A stretch of DNA of 64,000 nt, taken from contig NZ_CP122960.1 in NCBI RefSeq assembly GCF_029854195.1, forward strand, positions 812,001 to 876,000. Reading direction: 5' to 3'. A program made the translations under genes and the position numbers. Of this stretch, positions 1 through 8,591 are shown in pieces (positions within the stretch are counted from its first letter, which is position 1; the number at the start of each line of letters is the position of its first letter). The DNA comes from Amylibacter sp. IMCC11727 (GTDB taxonomy: Bacteria > Pseudomonadota > Alphaproteobacteria > Rhodobacterales > Rhodobacteraceae). The notes under the pieces were generated by a model. That model was given only the letters and a program-made list of their open reading frames with translations. It was not told the origin of the DNA and made no database searches.

Positions 1-462
1 CTCAGTAAGTATCCCAAAGGGTTGTATTCTGCGGCGGCGCGCAAAGAATTGCAGCGCATAGAAGAAGAAAAGAATGCGTCTGCTAAGGCGGTTGAAAAGG
101 CTGCGTGGGACGCGGCCAAAGCCGAGGACACTGTGCCAGCTTATCGCCGCTTTGTTGGGGACTATCCTGATGGGTCTTTCACACGGCTGGCGATTGCGCG
201 GATAGATCAATTGACGGCTACGGATGCGGAAAAAGAACAGCGGGCCGCAGCGAAACGCGAAGAAGAGGCGCTGAAAATGAGCCCCTCTATGATGTTGCTG
301 ATTGAACGAAAGTTGAAAGCGATTGGCCTGAAACCAGGAAAACAGGATGGCAACTTTACCAAAAACACCCGCGCGGCCATTCGGGATTATCAGAATGCCC
401 GTGGCCTGCCCGTGACAGGATTTGTCACCCGGCGCACGGTTGTTCGGTTGATGTCTGAATAA
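1..462 (+). CDS. C-terminal part of a peptidoglycan-binding-domain protein (5' end outside window)
   Basis: The frame is open from base 1, so this is the 3' part of a longer gene. The visible 153 residues begin with a Lys/Glu/Ala-rich helical stretch whose 'KYPKGLYSAAAR' and 'GDYPDGSFTRLAIARI' segments look like the short helical repeats often found between a caspase-like domain and a C-terminal wall-binding domain in alphaproteobacteria. The last 60 residues fit a PG_binding_1 domain ('LKAIGLKPGKQDGNFTKNT', then an 'AIRDYQNARGLPVTG' core). Binding of cell-wall peptidoglycan by this end is established for the family. The catalytic part lies outside the window, so the overall function cannot be named; a caspase-family protease is only a guess. 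Confidence 0.7.
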   Translation, partial: LSKYPKGLYSAAARKELQRIEEEKNASAKAVEKAAWDAAKAEDTVPAYRRFVGDYPDGSFTRLAIARIDQLTATDAEKEQRAAAKREEEALKMSPSMMLLIERKLKAIGLKPGKQDGNFTKNTRAAIRDYQNARGLPVTGFVTRRTVVRLMSE

Positions 463-470
463 AACACAAA

Positions 471-507
471 AACGGCCCCCAAACTATGCGCTTGGGGGCC
501 GTTTTTT
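471..507. terminator. Intrinsic terminator, probably bidirectional
   Basis: A 10-bp GC-rich stem (AACGGCCCCC ... GGGGGCCGTT) with a 13-nt loop is followed by a T run on the plus strand. It lies between two convergent genes and would stop the upstream gene and possibly the minus-strand Hint gene as well. Confidence 0.85.
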
Positions 508-533
508 GCCTTAACCATTGATGGGCGCACAGA

Positions 534-1670
534 TTAGTGCATCAAAATGGAGCTTTCGCTTACAGACAAAGACATATGTGCAGCGGGACCGTAAGAGGTG
601 TAATCGCTACGCAATTCTGGGAAGAGTTCGAACACTTCGTTACGCGCTTCGTCATCCAGCCCCGCCAGTGACAGATCGCCTGGATGGAAGCTCTTGGTCG
701 GCAGGTTGTTTGAGAACACGATTTCATGTTTGTCGAACAGGATATGAATGTATTCAACGCTTTTGGTTGCGCTGTCGACCATCACAGATTGATCGGTGAT
801 CAGACCCTTTGCAGGAGCGAGAACTTCGGTTTCGGCAAAGTTCAGCATTGTACGGGCGTTAGACACCAGAATGCGATGTTGCGGAGAAACGTGCATATCG
901 CGGTCTGGCATGTTGGGGCCAAAGGCGTCCTTCTTGATTAAAACAGGGCGCAGGTTTGGAGAGGCTTGCAAGCGCGCGCCAGATACCTTTTTGCGGCCTA
1001 TCCAACGAATGGTTTGCAGGCCGCTGTCTTGGGTGACAACCACATCCCCGACGTTCAACGATTCTACGGCAATGTCGCCCAGAGGGGTTTTGATCAATGT
1101 GCCTGGGGTGAAACAAACGATGTCAAAGCTGATATCGTTGATACCGATCGTCCCTGCGTTGGATTGAGTTGGGCCGTTGGAAAAGCTGATATCGATGTTG
1201 GACACAGGACCAAGGAAACCGACAAGAACACTGTCTGCGGAGCCTGACCCGTCAAAGTTGTTGCTGGCCGCACCCGTGGCGGTCACCGTGTAAGTTCCAT
1301 CGCCGTTGTCCGTGACGGTTTGAAAAGCAGGGTCGATACTGCTGAAATCTACGGCAACGGGATTACCATCGGAATCAACGGCTGCAATTGTGACCGCATC
1401 GCTCCACGTATCACCGCCGTCCACATCGAGCAGTTCGAAAGACGCGTTATGAACGTTTTCGCCAAAATCAATGGAAGTGGTGTTCGGATTGGCCGTTGTG
1501 CCGCCAGACCCATAAATGAATCCCGAAGTGCCATAGGTTCCATTGGTGTCGGCAAAGAATGTCATACTGGTTGTCGTCACAGTCACATCCGCGTCGTTGC
1601 CAGTGGCTCCGTCTGATACTGTGTTTGTGCCGCCAGTTTGAAATACTGACCAATCTAATAAAGCTGCCAT
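534..1670 (-). CDS. Small secreted-type protein with C-terminal Hint domain
   Basis: This 378-residue protein has two parts. Residues 1-185 are acidic, rich in Gly, Asn, Thr and Asp, have no cysteine and no classical signal peptide, and look like a beta-sandwich ('NASFELLDVDGGDTWSDAV'). Residues 186-378 form a Hint (hedgehog/intein) domain that opens with CFTPGTLI and has the B-block 'HVSPQHRIL', so the cysteine and histidine needed for the N-S acyl shift are present. The Hint plus tail is 193 residues, the same length as the end of the giant RTX protein at 25.6-31.9 kb, and the two are closely similar. Export without a signal peptide, probably by a type I system, is inferred from that similarity. 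The target and biological role are unknown. A strong terminator follows the stop codon. Confidence 0.8.
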   Translation of the reverse strand: MAALLDWSVFQTGGTNTVSDGATGNDADVTVTTTSMTFFADTNGTYGTSGFIYGSGGTTANPNTTSIDFGENVHNASFELLDVDGGDTWSDAVTIAAVDSDGNPVAVDFSSIDPAFQTVTDNGDGTYTVTATGAASNNFDGSGSADSVLVGFLGPVSNIDISFSNGPTQSNAGTIGINDISFDIVCFTPGTLIKTPLGDIAVESLNVGDVVVTQDSGLQTIRWIGRKKVSGARLQASPNLRPVLIKKDAFGPNMPDRDMHVSPQHRILVSNARTMLNFAETEVLAPAKGLITDQSVMVDSATKSVEYIHILFDKHEIVFSNNLPTKSFHPGDLSLAGLDDEARNEVFELFPELRSDYTSYGPAAHMSLSVSESSILMH

Positions 1671-1804
1671 GATATACCCATCTTTTCTGCTCTAGGCCCT
1701 CAAATGGAGAGTGAAAGTGACCAAAACAAGGCGAGGGCGTTTCCATTTCATGACAATTTTAGGGGTTTCAGGACAAAAACGGCTTGCTGGGTTTTAAATT
1801 GCAA

Positions 1805-1838
1805 AGCGTATTGATTGTTTTAGCGTATTGATTGTTTT
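1805..1838. repeat. Exact 17-bp tandem duplication
   Basis: AGCGTATTGATTGTTTT occurs twice head to tail with no spacer. It lies in the region between the divergent Hint gene (start at 1670) and the plus-strand gene starting at 1925, so it could carry two binding sites for a regulator or alter promoter spacing. A TATAAA-like sequence follows at about 1853. Confidence 0.8.
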
Positions 1839-1924
1839 GATGCGCGTGCCGATATAAAAGGTATCAACGAATTTTTTACCACGCGGGTCTAGTGATTAAG
1901 GCTCAAAGCGAAAGGTTTTTGCAC

Positions 1925-2239
1925 ATGGCTGTCTATCTGACCCCAGAAAGCGTTGCAGCGCGCTTGTCAGAGCAAGTTACCGAAGCGCAACGTTTATTGG
2001 GGCTGTCGGTGCGCAAGGCATCGGATTTTCAGTTTCAAGCATTGTTTACGGACGAAGAGTTACAAGCCTTTGGCGTGACACAAGGTCCTTCGGTTTTTTT
2101 GATTGTCGAAGATGGCCCTGCGTTTGAGGAACTGATCCCAGAACGGCAGAATGGCATGATGAATTACATGCAGCTCAAGCATGAAAAGGCGTTGGCGCGG
2201 ATTGATCCGTTTTTCAAACCGTCAGAAACAGCGAAATAA
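1925..2239 (+). CDS. Small conserved-looking protein of unknown function
   Basis: This is a 104-residue soluble protein from the ATG at 1925; an AAAGG motif about 9 nt upstream favours this start over an in-frame GTG at 1892. The N-terminal half is helical and charged ('PESVAARLSEQVTEAQRLL'), the middle has an acidic hydrophobic patch ('GPSVFLIVEDGPAFEELIPE'), and the end is basic. There is no signal peptide, membrane segment or motif that I recognise. It stands alone between the 17-bp tandem repeat and a strong terminator, so its neighbours give no functional hint. Confidence 0.65.
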   Translation: MAVYLTPESVAARLSEQVTEAQRLLGLSVRKASDFQFQALFTDEELQAFGVTQGPSVFLIVEDGPAFEELIPERQNGMMNYMQLKHEKALARIDPFFKPSETAK

Positions 2240-2266
2240 TCAAACTGAATTTAACGTTAAAACGAA

Positions 2267-2294
2267 AAAGGCCGCAGTCGAAACTGCGGCCTTT
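2267..2294. terminator. Bidirectional intrinsic terminator
   Basis: A 12-bp perfect stem (AAAGGCCGCAGT paired with ACTGCGGCCTTT) closes on a CGAA tetraloop. A-rich and T-rich flanks on opposite sides suit termination of the plus-strand small gene and of the minus-strand L36 gene. Confidence 0.85.
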
Positions 2295-2314
2295 GAATTT
2301 AGAGTGAGGTCAAC

Positions 2315-2440
2315 TTAACCTTGGCGTGCTTTAAAACGACGCTGAGTCTTGTTGATCACATAGACGCGGCCCTTACGGCGAACCACGCGGCAATCCCGGT
2401 GGCGCGCTTTGAGCGAGCGGAGCGAGTTTTTGACCTTCAT
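2315..2440 (-). CDS. rpmJ: 50S ribosomal protein L36, B type (zinc-free form)
   Basis: This 41-residue basic protein begins MKVKNSLRSLKARHRDC and ends KTQRRFKARQG. Length and sequence match the longer L36 form of alphaproteobacteria. Only one cysteine remains, so the four-ligand zinc site of the short L36 form is absent, as is usual for this type. It is a component of the large ribosomal subunit. A GAGAAGG motif (plus-strand CCTTCTC) lies just before the ATG. The gene lies downstream of tRNA-Val on the same strand, and a bidirectional terminator follows the stop codon. Confidence 0.95.
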   Translation of the reverse strand: MKVKNSLRSLKARHRDCRVVRRKGRVYVINKTQRRFKARQG

Positions 2441-2509
2441 GGCCTTCTCCTTTTTCGCGGCGCGCGGGGGTGCGCCTGTTTGTTTCAGTTTGATCCATCC
2501 CGTTTGGAA

Positions 2510-2584
2510 TGGTGGGCGTAACTGGGATTGAACCAGTGACCCCTTCGATGTCAACGAAGTGCTCTCCCGCTGAGCTATACGCCC
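2510..2584 (-). tRNA. tRNA-Val (anticodon GAC)
   Basis: Read on the minus strand, this is a complete cloverleaf: a 7-bp acceptor stem (GGGCGTA/TACGCCC), a D arm with AGCTCAGCGGGAGAGC, an anticodon loop TTGACAT flanked by a 5-bp stem, and a T arm with GGTTCAATCC. The discriminator base is A and the CCA end is encoded. The anticodon GAC reads GUC and GUU valine codons. Confidence 0.95.
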
Positions 2585-2712
2585 GAATCCAAGCAACTGC
2601 CATAACAGCAGAAAATCGTGTTTGGGTGCTATAGGCGGTTGCGCGGTAGGGTTCAAGAGGTTTTGCATCCGAACCGCAGGAATGATATCACAAGGTAACA
2701 AAAGAGAAGACA

Positions 2713-3573
2713 ATGACCCCTGCTGAATTCAATTTGCACCTGCCCGATACCATCAGTTGTGGCGCTGTATTCTCTAGCCCCCACAGCGGGCGGGACTATC
2801 CCTCGGCCTTTTTGCAAAAGTCTGTTTTGGACGCTGTAACGATTCGCAGCTCAGAAGATGCCTTTGTGGATCAATTGTTTATGTCCGCCACTCACCATGG
2901 GGCGCCATTGCTCGCTGCATCTGCGCCGCGAGCATATGTGGATTTGAACCGCGCGGCAGATGAGTTGGACCCATCTGTTGTCGAAGGGGTCCGCCAGATC
3001 GGGAGCAATCCGCGCATTTCATCGGGTTTGGGTGTTATCCCGCGCGTGGTGTCCGAAGGGCGGGCGATCATGAATGGCAAAATCACCGCATCAGAAGCCA
3101 AAGATCGATTGGAGCGATTCTATCATCCGTATCATGCGCAGTTGCGTGACTTACTGCACACGTCCCGTGCAGCGTTTGGCAAAGTGCTGCTGGTGGATTG
3201 CCATTCTATGCCACGAGAGGCGCTGACAAACGTGTCCGGGCGGTTTGGGCGTATGCCAGAGATTGTTCTGGGGGATCGGTTTGGATCGTCCTGTGACAGC
3301 CTGTTTGTGGATGAAATCGAAGCCGCCTTGTCCGATGCTGGGTTTCGTGTGGCACGCAATACGCCGTTTGCTGGTGCGTATATTACGCAAGCATATGGGC
3401 GGCCGAGTTCTGGGCAAAGCTGTCTACAGATCGAAGTGGATCGTTCGCTGTATCTGGATGAAAAGAACGTGGTGAAGTTAGAAGAGTTTGACGATGTACG
3501 TCAGCGCTTGGGCCGTGTGGTTGCCAAAATCTGTGAAATGACCTGTTGGCCAACGCAATTGGCCGCAGAGTAG
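2713..3573 (+). CDS. N-formylglutamate amidohydrolase family protein
   Basis: This 286-residue soluble protein belongs to the FGase (HutG-type) hydrolase family, which cleaves N-formylglutamate to formate and glutamate in the last step of one histidine degradation route. Visible family segments are 'FSSPHSGRDYPSAF' near the N-terminus, 'SEDAFVDQLF', 'YVDLNRAADELDP', 'FYHPYHAQL' and 'VLLVDCHSMP', which carry the His, Asp and Glu residues typical of the metal site. Length is normal for the family. No hut genes adjoin it, so the exact substrate is open; a broader formyl- or acyl-amino-acid hydrolase role is possible. Confidence 0.85.
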   Translation: MTPAEFNLHLPDTISCGAVFSSPHSGRDYPSAFLQKSVLDAVTIRSSEDAFVDQLFMSATHHGAPLLAASAPRAYVDLNRAADELDPSVVEGVRQIGSNPRISSGLGVIPRVVSEGRAIMNGKITASEAKDRLERFYHPYHAQLRDLLHTSRAAFGKVLLVDCHSMPREALTNVSGRFGRMPEIVLGDRFGSSCDSLFVDEIEAALSDAGFRVARNTPFAGAYITQAYGRPSSGQSCLQIEVDRSLYLDEKNVVKLEEFDDVRQRLGRVVAKICEMTCWPTQLAAE

Positions 3574-3580
3574 GGAAGGC

Positions 3581-4861
3581 CTAGGCGTTGCGATGTCCTT
3601 CTAGGTACCACAGGTTCAAATCACCCTTGCCCTTGATCTGCACCTTGCCGCGTTCCTCAAAATCAAAGTGGTCTTCCAAGATCCGTTTGGTTTCCGATGT
3701 GACCTGAATCTTACCCTTTGTGCCATAGGTTTCGAGCCGCGCCGCCGTGTTCACTGTATCGCCCCAGACGTCATAGAACGGTTTTTTCGTGCCGATGACC
3801 CCAGCCACAACGGGACCTGTATGAATGCCAATGCGCAGTTGCAGGTTTTCCCCCATCTCGGATGCAAAGCTTTGCGTGGCGGACACCATATCAAGGGCCA
3901 TATTCGCCACGCGAACTGCGTGATCGGGCTGAGGATCGGGCATGCCGCCTGCAACCATAAACGCATCGCCGAGGGTTTTGATCTTTTCCAGTCCATGTTT
4001 GTTAGCCAGATCGTCGAACCGTGTGAACAGGTTGTTCAGCATTTTCACAACCGTGTCTGGGGAATGGTGTGACGCAAGCGGGGTGAAACCGACGATATCG
4101 GCAAATAGGATTGTTGCTTCCTCGTGGCTGTCCGCGATGGTTTGGCCAGGATTGCGTTTGAGTTGAGAGGCAATAGGGCCTGGCAACATATTGGCAAGCA
4201 AGGCTTCGGAGTATTCGTATTCCCGTTGCAAGGCTGCTTCGGCGATGCTGGCTTGCTTAAAGCCGTAAAACACCATGCAGAAGATCGCGAGAAGCGTTGT
4301 CGGGATAGACGTGAAATACAGAATGCTGAGGAAATTGTCAGACAGGTTAAGAAAATCTGCAGGTTCGGCAAAGGTTCTGTCCGCGTATATGAATCCGAAC
4401 AAACCAAGGCCGATGGATATGATCGACAACATGTTCTGACGCACACCAAAGATGGCGATGGCCGTTGTGGCACCAGCTAGGAAGTAGAAGTGAATGGCCG
4501 ATTGGGCCGAGAACATCCACGACACGGTCCCTGCAAACCCAAGCCAGAGCACCAGATTATAAAACCCGCCACCATAGGGCCAAAACGAGTTGAGTAGCGG
4601 GGTCAACTGAAACGCAATGGCCACCAGCGCCACAAAGATAATCGGAATGCGCAGTGCAGAAGCGTCATAGGCCAAGAAAAACAAAATATGGGGCACACAT
4701 AGGGCTGTGACCAGCATCACAAGGATGTTGGTCATTAAGATACGCCGTTTGGCTGGCCCTTGGAATTTATCCGTTCCAAAAGAGACCCATGCCAGCAGAC
4801 GTGATAGAACAGCATCCCACACGAAACCACCAATGCATTGAAAAAATCCCTTACGACACAA
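3581..4861 (-). CDS. Membrane-bound class III adenylate cyclase
   Basis: This 426-residue protein has about six hydrophobic segments in residues 40-200, a short linker, and a class III nucleotide cyclase catalytic domain from about residue 250 to the end. The two metal-binding aspartates are visible in 'ILFADIVGF' and 'KTLGDAFMV'; the lysine of 'KIKTLGD' and the aspartate of 'YDVWGDTVNTAAR' are the adenine-selecting pair, and the Asn and Arg of the latter motif stabilise the transition state. It should make cAMP from ATP at the inner membrane, probably in response to a signal sensed by the N-terminal membrane part. It converges with the amidohydrolase gene (7-nt gap) and lies downstream of clpA on the same strand. 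Confidence 0.9.
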   Translation of the reverse strand: MCRKGFFQCIGGFVWDAVLSRLLAWVSFGTDKFQGPAKRRILMTNILVMLVTALCVPHILFFLAYDASALRIPIIFVALVAIAFQLTPLLNSFWPYGGGFYNLVLWLGFAGTVSWMFSAQSAIHFYFLAGATTAIAIFGVRQNMLSIISIGLGLFGFIYADRTFAEPADFLNLSDNFLSILYFTSIPTTLLAIFCMVFYGFKQASIAEAALQREYEYSEALLANMLPGPIASQLKRNPGQTIADSHEEATILFADIVGFTPLASHHSPDTVVKMLNNLFTRFDDLANKHGLEKIKTLGDAFMVAGGMPDPQPDHAVRVANMALDMVSATQSFASEMGENLQLRIGIHTGPVVAGVIGTKKPFYDVWGDTVNTAARLETYGTKGKIQVTSETKRILEDHFDFEERGKVQIKGKGDLNLWYLEGHRNA

Positions 4862-4953
4862 CTTGCCGTAAGGGATTATTCAATACAAGCACTTGGCGCG
4901 TAAACAGCTGAAATTAGACAGTATTAACGCCCTTTTCACGAGGTTTTACCAAG

Positions 4954-7275
4954 TTACTCAGCCGTAAGTAGAGGAGGCTTTGACTTCGGGATTCGCCGTT
5001 TTTCTGGCGGCTCGATTGTAAGAACCAATTCACCGTCTTTGACAGCCACTTTTACAAGCCCGCCTTTGGTGAGTTTGCCAAACAGCAATTCTTCGGCCAG
5101 TGGCTTTTTCACGTGCTCTTGGATCACACGCGACAGCGGGCGCGCGCCCATTTTGCTGTCGTAGCCCTTGTCGCCGAGCCATGCCGCCGCCGCTGGTGTC
5201 AGTTCGAACACCACGTTGCGATCCATAAGCTGTGCTTCGAGCTGCAGGATGAATTTGTCCACAACCTTCGCGATGGTTTTCTTCCCAAGTGGGGCAAAGG
5301 AAACAACAGCATCCAAACGGTTGCGGAATTCTGGTGTGAACAGCTTTTCAATCGCAGCCGTGTCTTCGCCTTCGCGACGTCCCCGACCAAAGCCGATGGC
5401 TTCTTTTGCGGCCTCGGACGCGCCAGCGTTTGAGGTCATGATCAGCACCACATTGCGGAAGTCCGTTGTGCGGCCGTTGTGATCTGTCAGCTTGCCGTGA
5501 TCCATCACCTGCAAAAGGATGTTGAAAACGTCTGGATGGGCTTTCTCGACCTCATCGAGCAGCAGCACGCAGTGTGGGTTTTGATCCACACCGTCCGTGA
5601 GCAAACCACCTTGATCAAACCCGACATAGCCTGGAGGCGCGCCGATCAGGCGGCTGATCGCGTGTTTTTCCATGTATTCGGACATATCAAAGCGCAGTAA
5701 TTCCACGCCGAGCGTATCGGAGAGCTGCTTGGCCACTTCGGTTTTACCAACGCCAGTTGGCCCAGCGAACAGATAGTTGCCGATAGGCTTTTCTGGTTCG
5801 CGCAGGCCCGCACGCGACAGTTTGATCGCGGCTGTAAGGGCCTCAATCGCATCATCTTGGCCGAACACAACGCGTTTGAGGTTCGCTTCGAGATCGCGCA
5901 GCACCTCTGCATCGTCTTTGGACACAGTTTTTGGTGGGATGCGGGCAATTTTAGCCACGACTTCTTCGATTTGGGCCACGTCGATTTCTTTGACGCGAAG
6001 GTCTTCTGGAATGATGCGTTGATGCGCACCAGCCTCGTCGATCACGTCGATGGCTTTGTCGGGCAGCTTACGATCATGGATATAGCGCGCTGCCAATTCC
6101 ACCGCCGTGCGAATGCCTTCGGGGGTGTAGGTAATTTGATGATGTTCTTCGAAGTTCGGTTTCAATCCTTGCAGGATTTTCACCGCATCTTCGACAGAGG
6201 GTTCATTGACATCGATCTTTTGGAAGCGACGAGACAAAGCACGATCTTTTTCAAAGTGCTGACGGTACTCTTTATATGTAGTTGAGCCCATGCAGCGCAG
6301 TTTGCCGCCCTGCAAGGCAGGTTTCAGCAGGTTGGACGCATCCATCGCGCCCCCTGATGTGGCCCCTGCGCCGATCACCGTGTGAATTTCGTCGATGAAC
6401 AGGACCGCGTCTTCGTGGTCTTCCATCTCTGTCATAACGGCCTTGAGCCGTTCCTCAAAGTCACCGCGATAGCGGGTGCCTGCAAGGAGTGCGCCCATGT
6501 CGAGCGAATAGATCGTCGCGCCAAGCAACACGTCGGGTGTCTCACCTTGCACGATCTTATTGGCGAGCCCTTCGGCGATGGCGGTTTTGCCCACACCTGG
6601 ATCACCGACAAGGATAGGGTTGTTTTTGCGGCGACGACACAGCACCTGGATACAGCGTTCCACCTCGTGGTCGCGGCCAATCAGCGGATCAATGTCGCCT
6701 TCTGCCGCTTTGGCATTCAAATCGACACAGTATTTCTGCAGCGCGGTTTCTTCTTTGCCACCGTCTTCGGCTTCAAAGTTCAGGTCTTCGATGTCGTCGG
6801 ACCCTGTGATCGGGCGGTCTTCGCCAAAGTTCGGGTCTTTGGCCACACCGTGGGAAATGTAATTCACCGCGTCATAGCGGGTCATATCCTGTTCCTGCAG
6901 GAAATAGGCCGCGTGGGATTCCCGTTCTGCGAAAATTGCCACGAGCACGTTGGCGCCTGTTACATCCGTGCGCCCTGATGATTGCACGTGAATGGCGGCC
7001 CGTTGGATGACGCGTTGAAACGCCGTTGTTGGCGCAGGTTCGATCCCGTCAATTTCTGAAACGAGACTGTCGAGTTCGGTATCAAGGAATTGCGAAACGG
7101 TTTTGCGCAACCCGTCGAGATCAACTTCGCAGGCGCGCATAACTTGGGCGGCGTCTGGTTCATCGAGCAATGCCAGCAAGAGATGCTCTAGCGTGGCTAA
7201 TTCGTGTTTGCGCTCTTTCGCGTGAGCAAGAGCTGCGTGGATGGCGTTTTCAAGGCTGCTTGAAAAAGATGGCAT
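4954..7275 (-). CDS. clpA: ATP-dependent Clp protease ATP-binding subunit ClpA
   Basis: This 773-residue AAA+ unfoldase has an N-terminal double Clp_N domain (residues 1-145), an acidic linker, a first ATPase module with Walker A GDPGVGKT near residue 225 and Walker B VLFIDE, and a second module with GPTGVGKT near residue 507 and VLLLDEVEKAHPDVF. The loop 'EAIGFGRG' carries the IGF tripeptide that docks on ClpP. There is no long coiled-coil middle domain, which separates it from ClpB. With ClpP it degrades tagged and N-end-rule proteins in the cytoplasm. The adaptor gene clpS, often next to clpA in relatives, is not in the 237 bp upstream. Codon use is ordinary for the window. Confidence 0.97.
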   Translation of the reverse strand: MPSFSSSLENAIHAALAHAKERKHELATLEHLLLALLDEPDAAQVMRACEVDLDGLRKTVSQFLDTELDSLVSEIDGIEPAPTTAFQRVIQRAAIHVQSSGRTDVTGANVLVAIFAERESHAAYFLQEQDMTRYDAVNYISHGVAKDPNFGEDRPITGSDDIEDLNFEAEDGGKEETALQKYCVDLNAKAAEGDIDPLIGRDHEVERCIQVLCRRRKNNPILVGDPGVGKTAIAEGLANKIVQGETPDVLLGATIYSLDMGALLAGTRYRGDFEERLKAVMTEMEDHEDAVLFIDEIHTVIGAGATSGGAMDASNLLKPALQGGKLRCMGSTTYKEYRQHFEKDRALSRRFQKIDVNEPSVEDAVKILQGLKPNFEEHHQITYTPEGIRTAVELAARYIHDRKLPDKAIDVIDEAGAHQRIIPEDLRVKEIDVAQIEEVVAKIARIPPKTVSKDDAEVLRDLEANLKRVVFGQDDAIEALTAAIKLSRAGLREPEKPIGNYLFAGPTGVGKTEVAKQLSDTLGVELLRFDMSEYMEKHAISRLIGAPPGYVGFDQGGLLTDGVDQNPHCVLLLDEVEKAHPDVFNILLQVMDHGKLTDHNGRTTDFRNVVLIMTSNAGASEAAKEAIGFGRGRREGEDTAAIEKLFTPEFRNRLDAVVSFAPLGKKTIAKVVDKFILQLEAQLMDRNVVFELTPAAAAWLGDKGYDSKMGARPLSRVIQEHVKKPLAEELLFGKLTKGGLVKVAVKDGELVLTIEPPEKRRIPKSKPPLLTAE

Positions 7276-7512
7276 ATAAAACCCGCACTTTCGTTATTTG
7301 GCGTTCCCTACAAACGCGGAATGACCCTTTAGAATAGACTTCGGCGAGAATGACAAACCTTCAAGGGGTTTTTGCAATTTTGTGAGTAAAAATTTCGTAA
7401 CAGAGTCCTTTTTGTTGATTTCCAGGACCAAAGATGAGGCGAATTAAGTTGACCACAGGGTGTTTTTTGAAATAATTAATGTAAAACAGTAATTCAAGAA
7501 AGCGATGCGTCG

Positions 7513-8046
7513 ATGGCATCTTCTGCGGTCAAAAAGGTTTCGAGCGTTGTTTTGGCCGCTTTGGCGGTGTTTTTGATTTATTACGCGTATATGTCGATCA
7601 GCTTTTTAGTGGTGTTTTCGTTTTTGGATCACAGCCTTTGGGAAAATCATCGGCTTGTTCGTGGTGATGTTCAGGTGCCAGTTGGTTTTCGATTTGCCTA
7701 TTTTCTAGTTTGGATGATCCCAATTTGCGCAACAATTGTGATGCTGTTGATGGCAATCTATTTGGCAAACCTGATCCGCACGGGAACGTATTTCAGTGTC
7801 AAAATGGTGCGTGCATTGCGCAGTGTTGGTGTATCTGGCGTGATTGCAGGGCTGACGATTATGATGGCAACGTCTGTTTGGGGCTGGATGATCACCTTTT
7901 ACAATGAAACGGACCATCGCAGTGTTTCGTTTATGTATGACCCGTCACAAGCGGGGATTATGTTGCTGGGGGCTGGAATTGTTATGCTGGCATGGGTGAT
8001 CCAAAGCGCGATGTTGATGCGCCAAGAAAACGAGGAAATCGTGTGA
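7513..8046 (+). CDS. DUF2975-like four-helix membrane protein (first of a pair)
   Basis: This is a 177-residue protein with four predicted membrane segments (about residues 10-30, 58-82, 104-126 and 145-165) and a short charged tail. The pattern, with a 'LIRTGTYFSVKMVRALRSVG' segment between helices 2 and 3, resembles the DUF2975 family. It opens a three-gene operon: its TGA overlaps the ATG of a second similar membrane protein, which in turn overlaps a small HTH regulator. DUF2975 proteins are commonly paired with YozG-type HTH proteins, which supports the assignment. The biochemical role of the family is not known. Confidence 0.75.
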   Translation: MASSAVKKVSSVVLAALAVFLIYYAYMSISFLVVFSFLDHSLWENHRLVRGDVQVPVGFRFAYFLVWMIPICATIVMLLMAIYLANLIRTGTYFSVKMVRALRSVGVSGVIAGLTIMMATSVWGWMITFYNETDHRSVSFMYDPSQAGIMLLGAGIVMLAWVIQSAMLMRQENEEIV

Positions 8047-8591
8047 TGACACCTCAGGTTTTCAAATCCCGCGTTCAATGGTTTGCCAACGTATTGATGA
8101 CCGTGACGACCCTATACCTCATTTATTATCTCTATAACGCGTTTCTTCGCGCATATCGGTTTTGTTTTGGCGAGCCTGAGCTTTGGGCCAATCATTGGCG
8201 CGTGGAAGAGGCCGCGGTGATAGAGCAAAGCACACGGATGACGTATTTTGGTGTATGGGTCACTGTGATTGTGATGTCAGCCGTTGCAACACTTGCAGCG
8301 CTTCGATTGTTAAATCTGTGCAGGCAGGGCCGCATTTTTGATGCTGCCGTCGCGCGCACCATTCAGATGTTCGGGATATTGTTGATCATTGCGATGATCG
8401 GGGATCAAGTGTTCGGGGCGGTGGACCTGTTCTTGCTGACAAAACACAACCCCGTGCAGCAAGAACCCATTCAGTGGGTTTACGACTCTGCCGATTTTAA
8501 AACTATGGCGCTTGCACTGGTGATGTTTCTGTTTGGATGGGTTATGCGGGACGCGATTGAGATCGACAAAACGAACAAGGAGTTTGTCTAG
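8046..8591 (+). CDS. DUF2975-like four-helix membrane protein (second of a pair)
   Basis: I start this 181-residue protein at the ATG at 8046, which overlaps the preceding stop (TGATG); a longer in-frame reading would run back into the upstream gene without reason. Four membrane segments and the middle 'LNLCRQGRIFDAAVARTIQMFG' motif repeat the layout of the upstream protein, and the two share short segments such as 'LWANHWRVEE' against 'LWENHRLVRG', so they are diverged paralogs. Its stop overlaps the GTG of the HTH gene. The tight coupling suggests the two membrane proteins and the regulator act together. Confidence 0.78.
   Translation: MTPQVFKSRVQWFANVLMTVTTLYLIYYLYNAFLRAYRFCFGEPELWANHWRVEEAAVIEQSTRMTYFGVWVTVIVMSAVATLAALRLLNLCRQGRIFDAAVARTIQMFGILLIIAMIGDQVFGAVDLFLLTKHNPVQQEPIQWVYDSADFKTMALALVMFLFGWVMRDAIEIDKTNKEFV

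Noticed and set aside
7276..7450. A heat-shock (sigma-32) promoter for clpA, suggested by CTTGAAGG and CTATTCT on the minus strand.
   Set aside because: The spacing between the two boxes is about 24 bases, too long for the alphaproteobacterial RpoH consensus.
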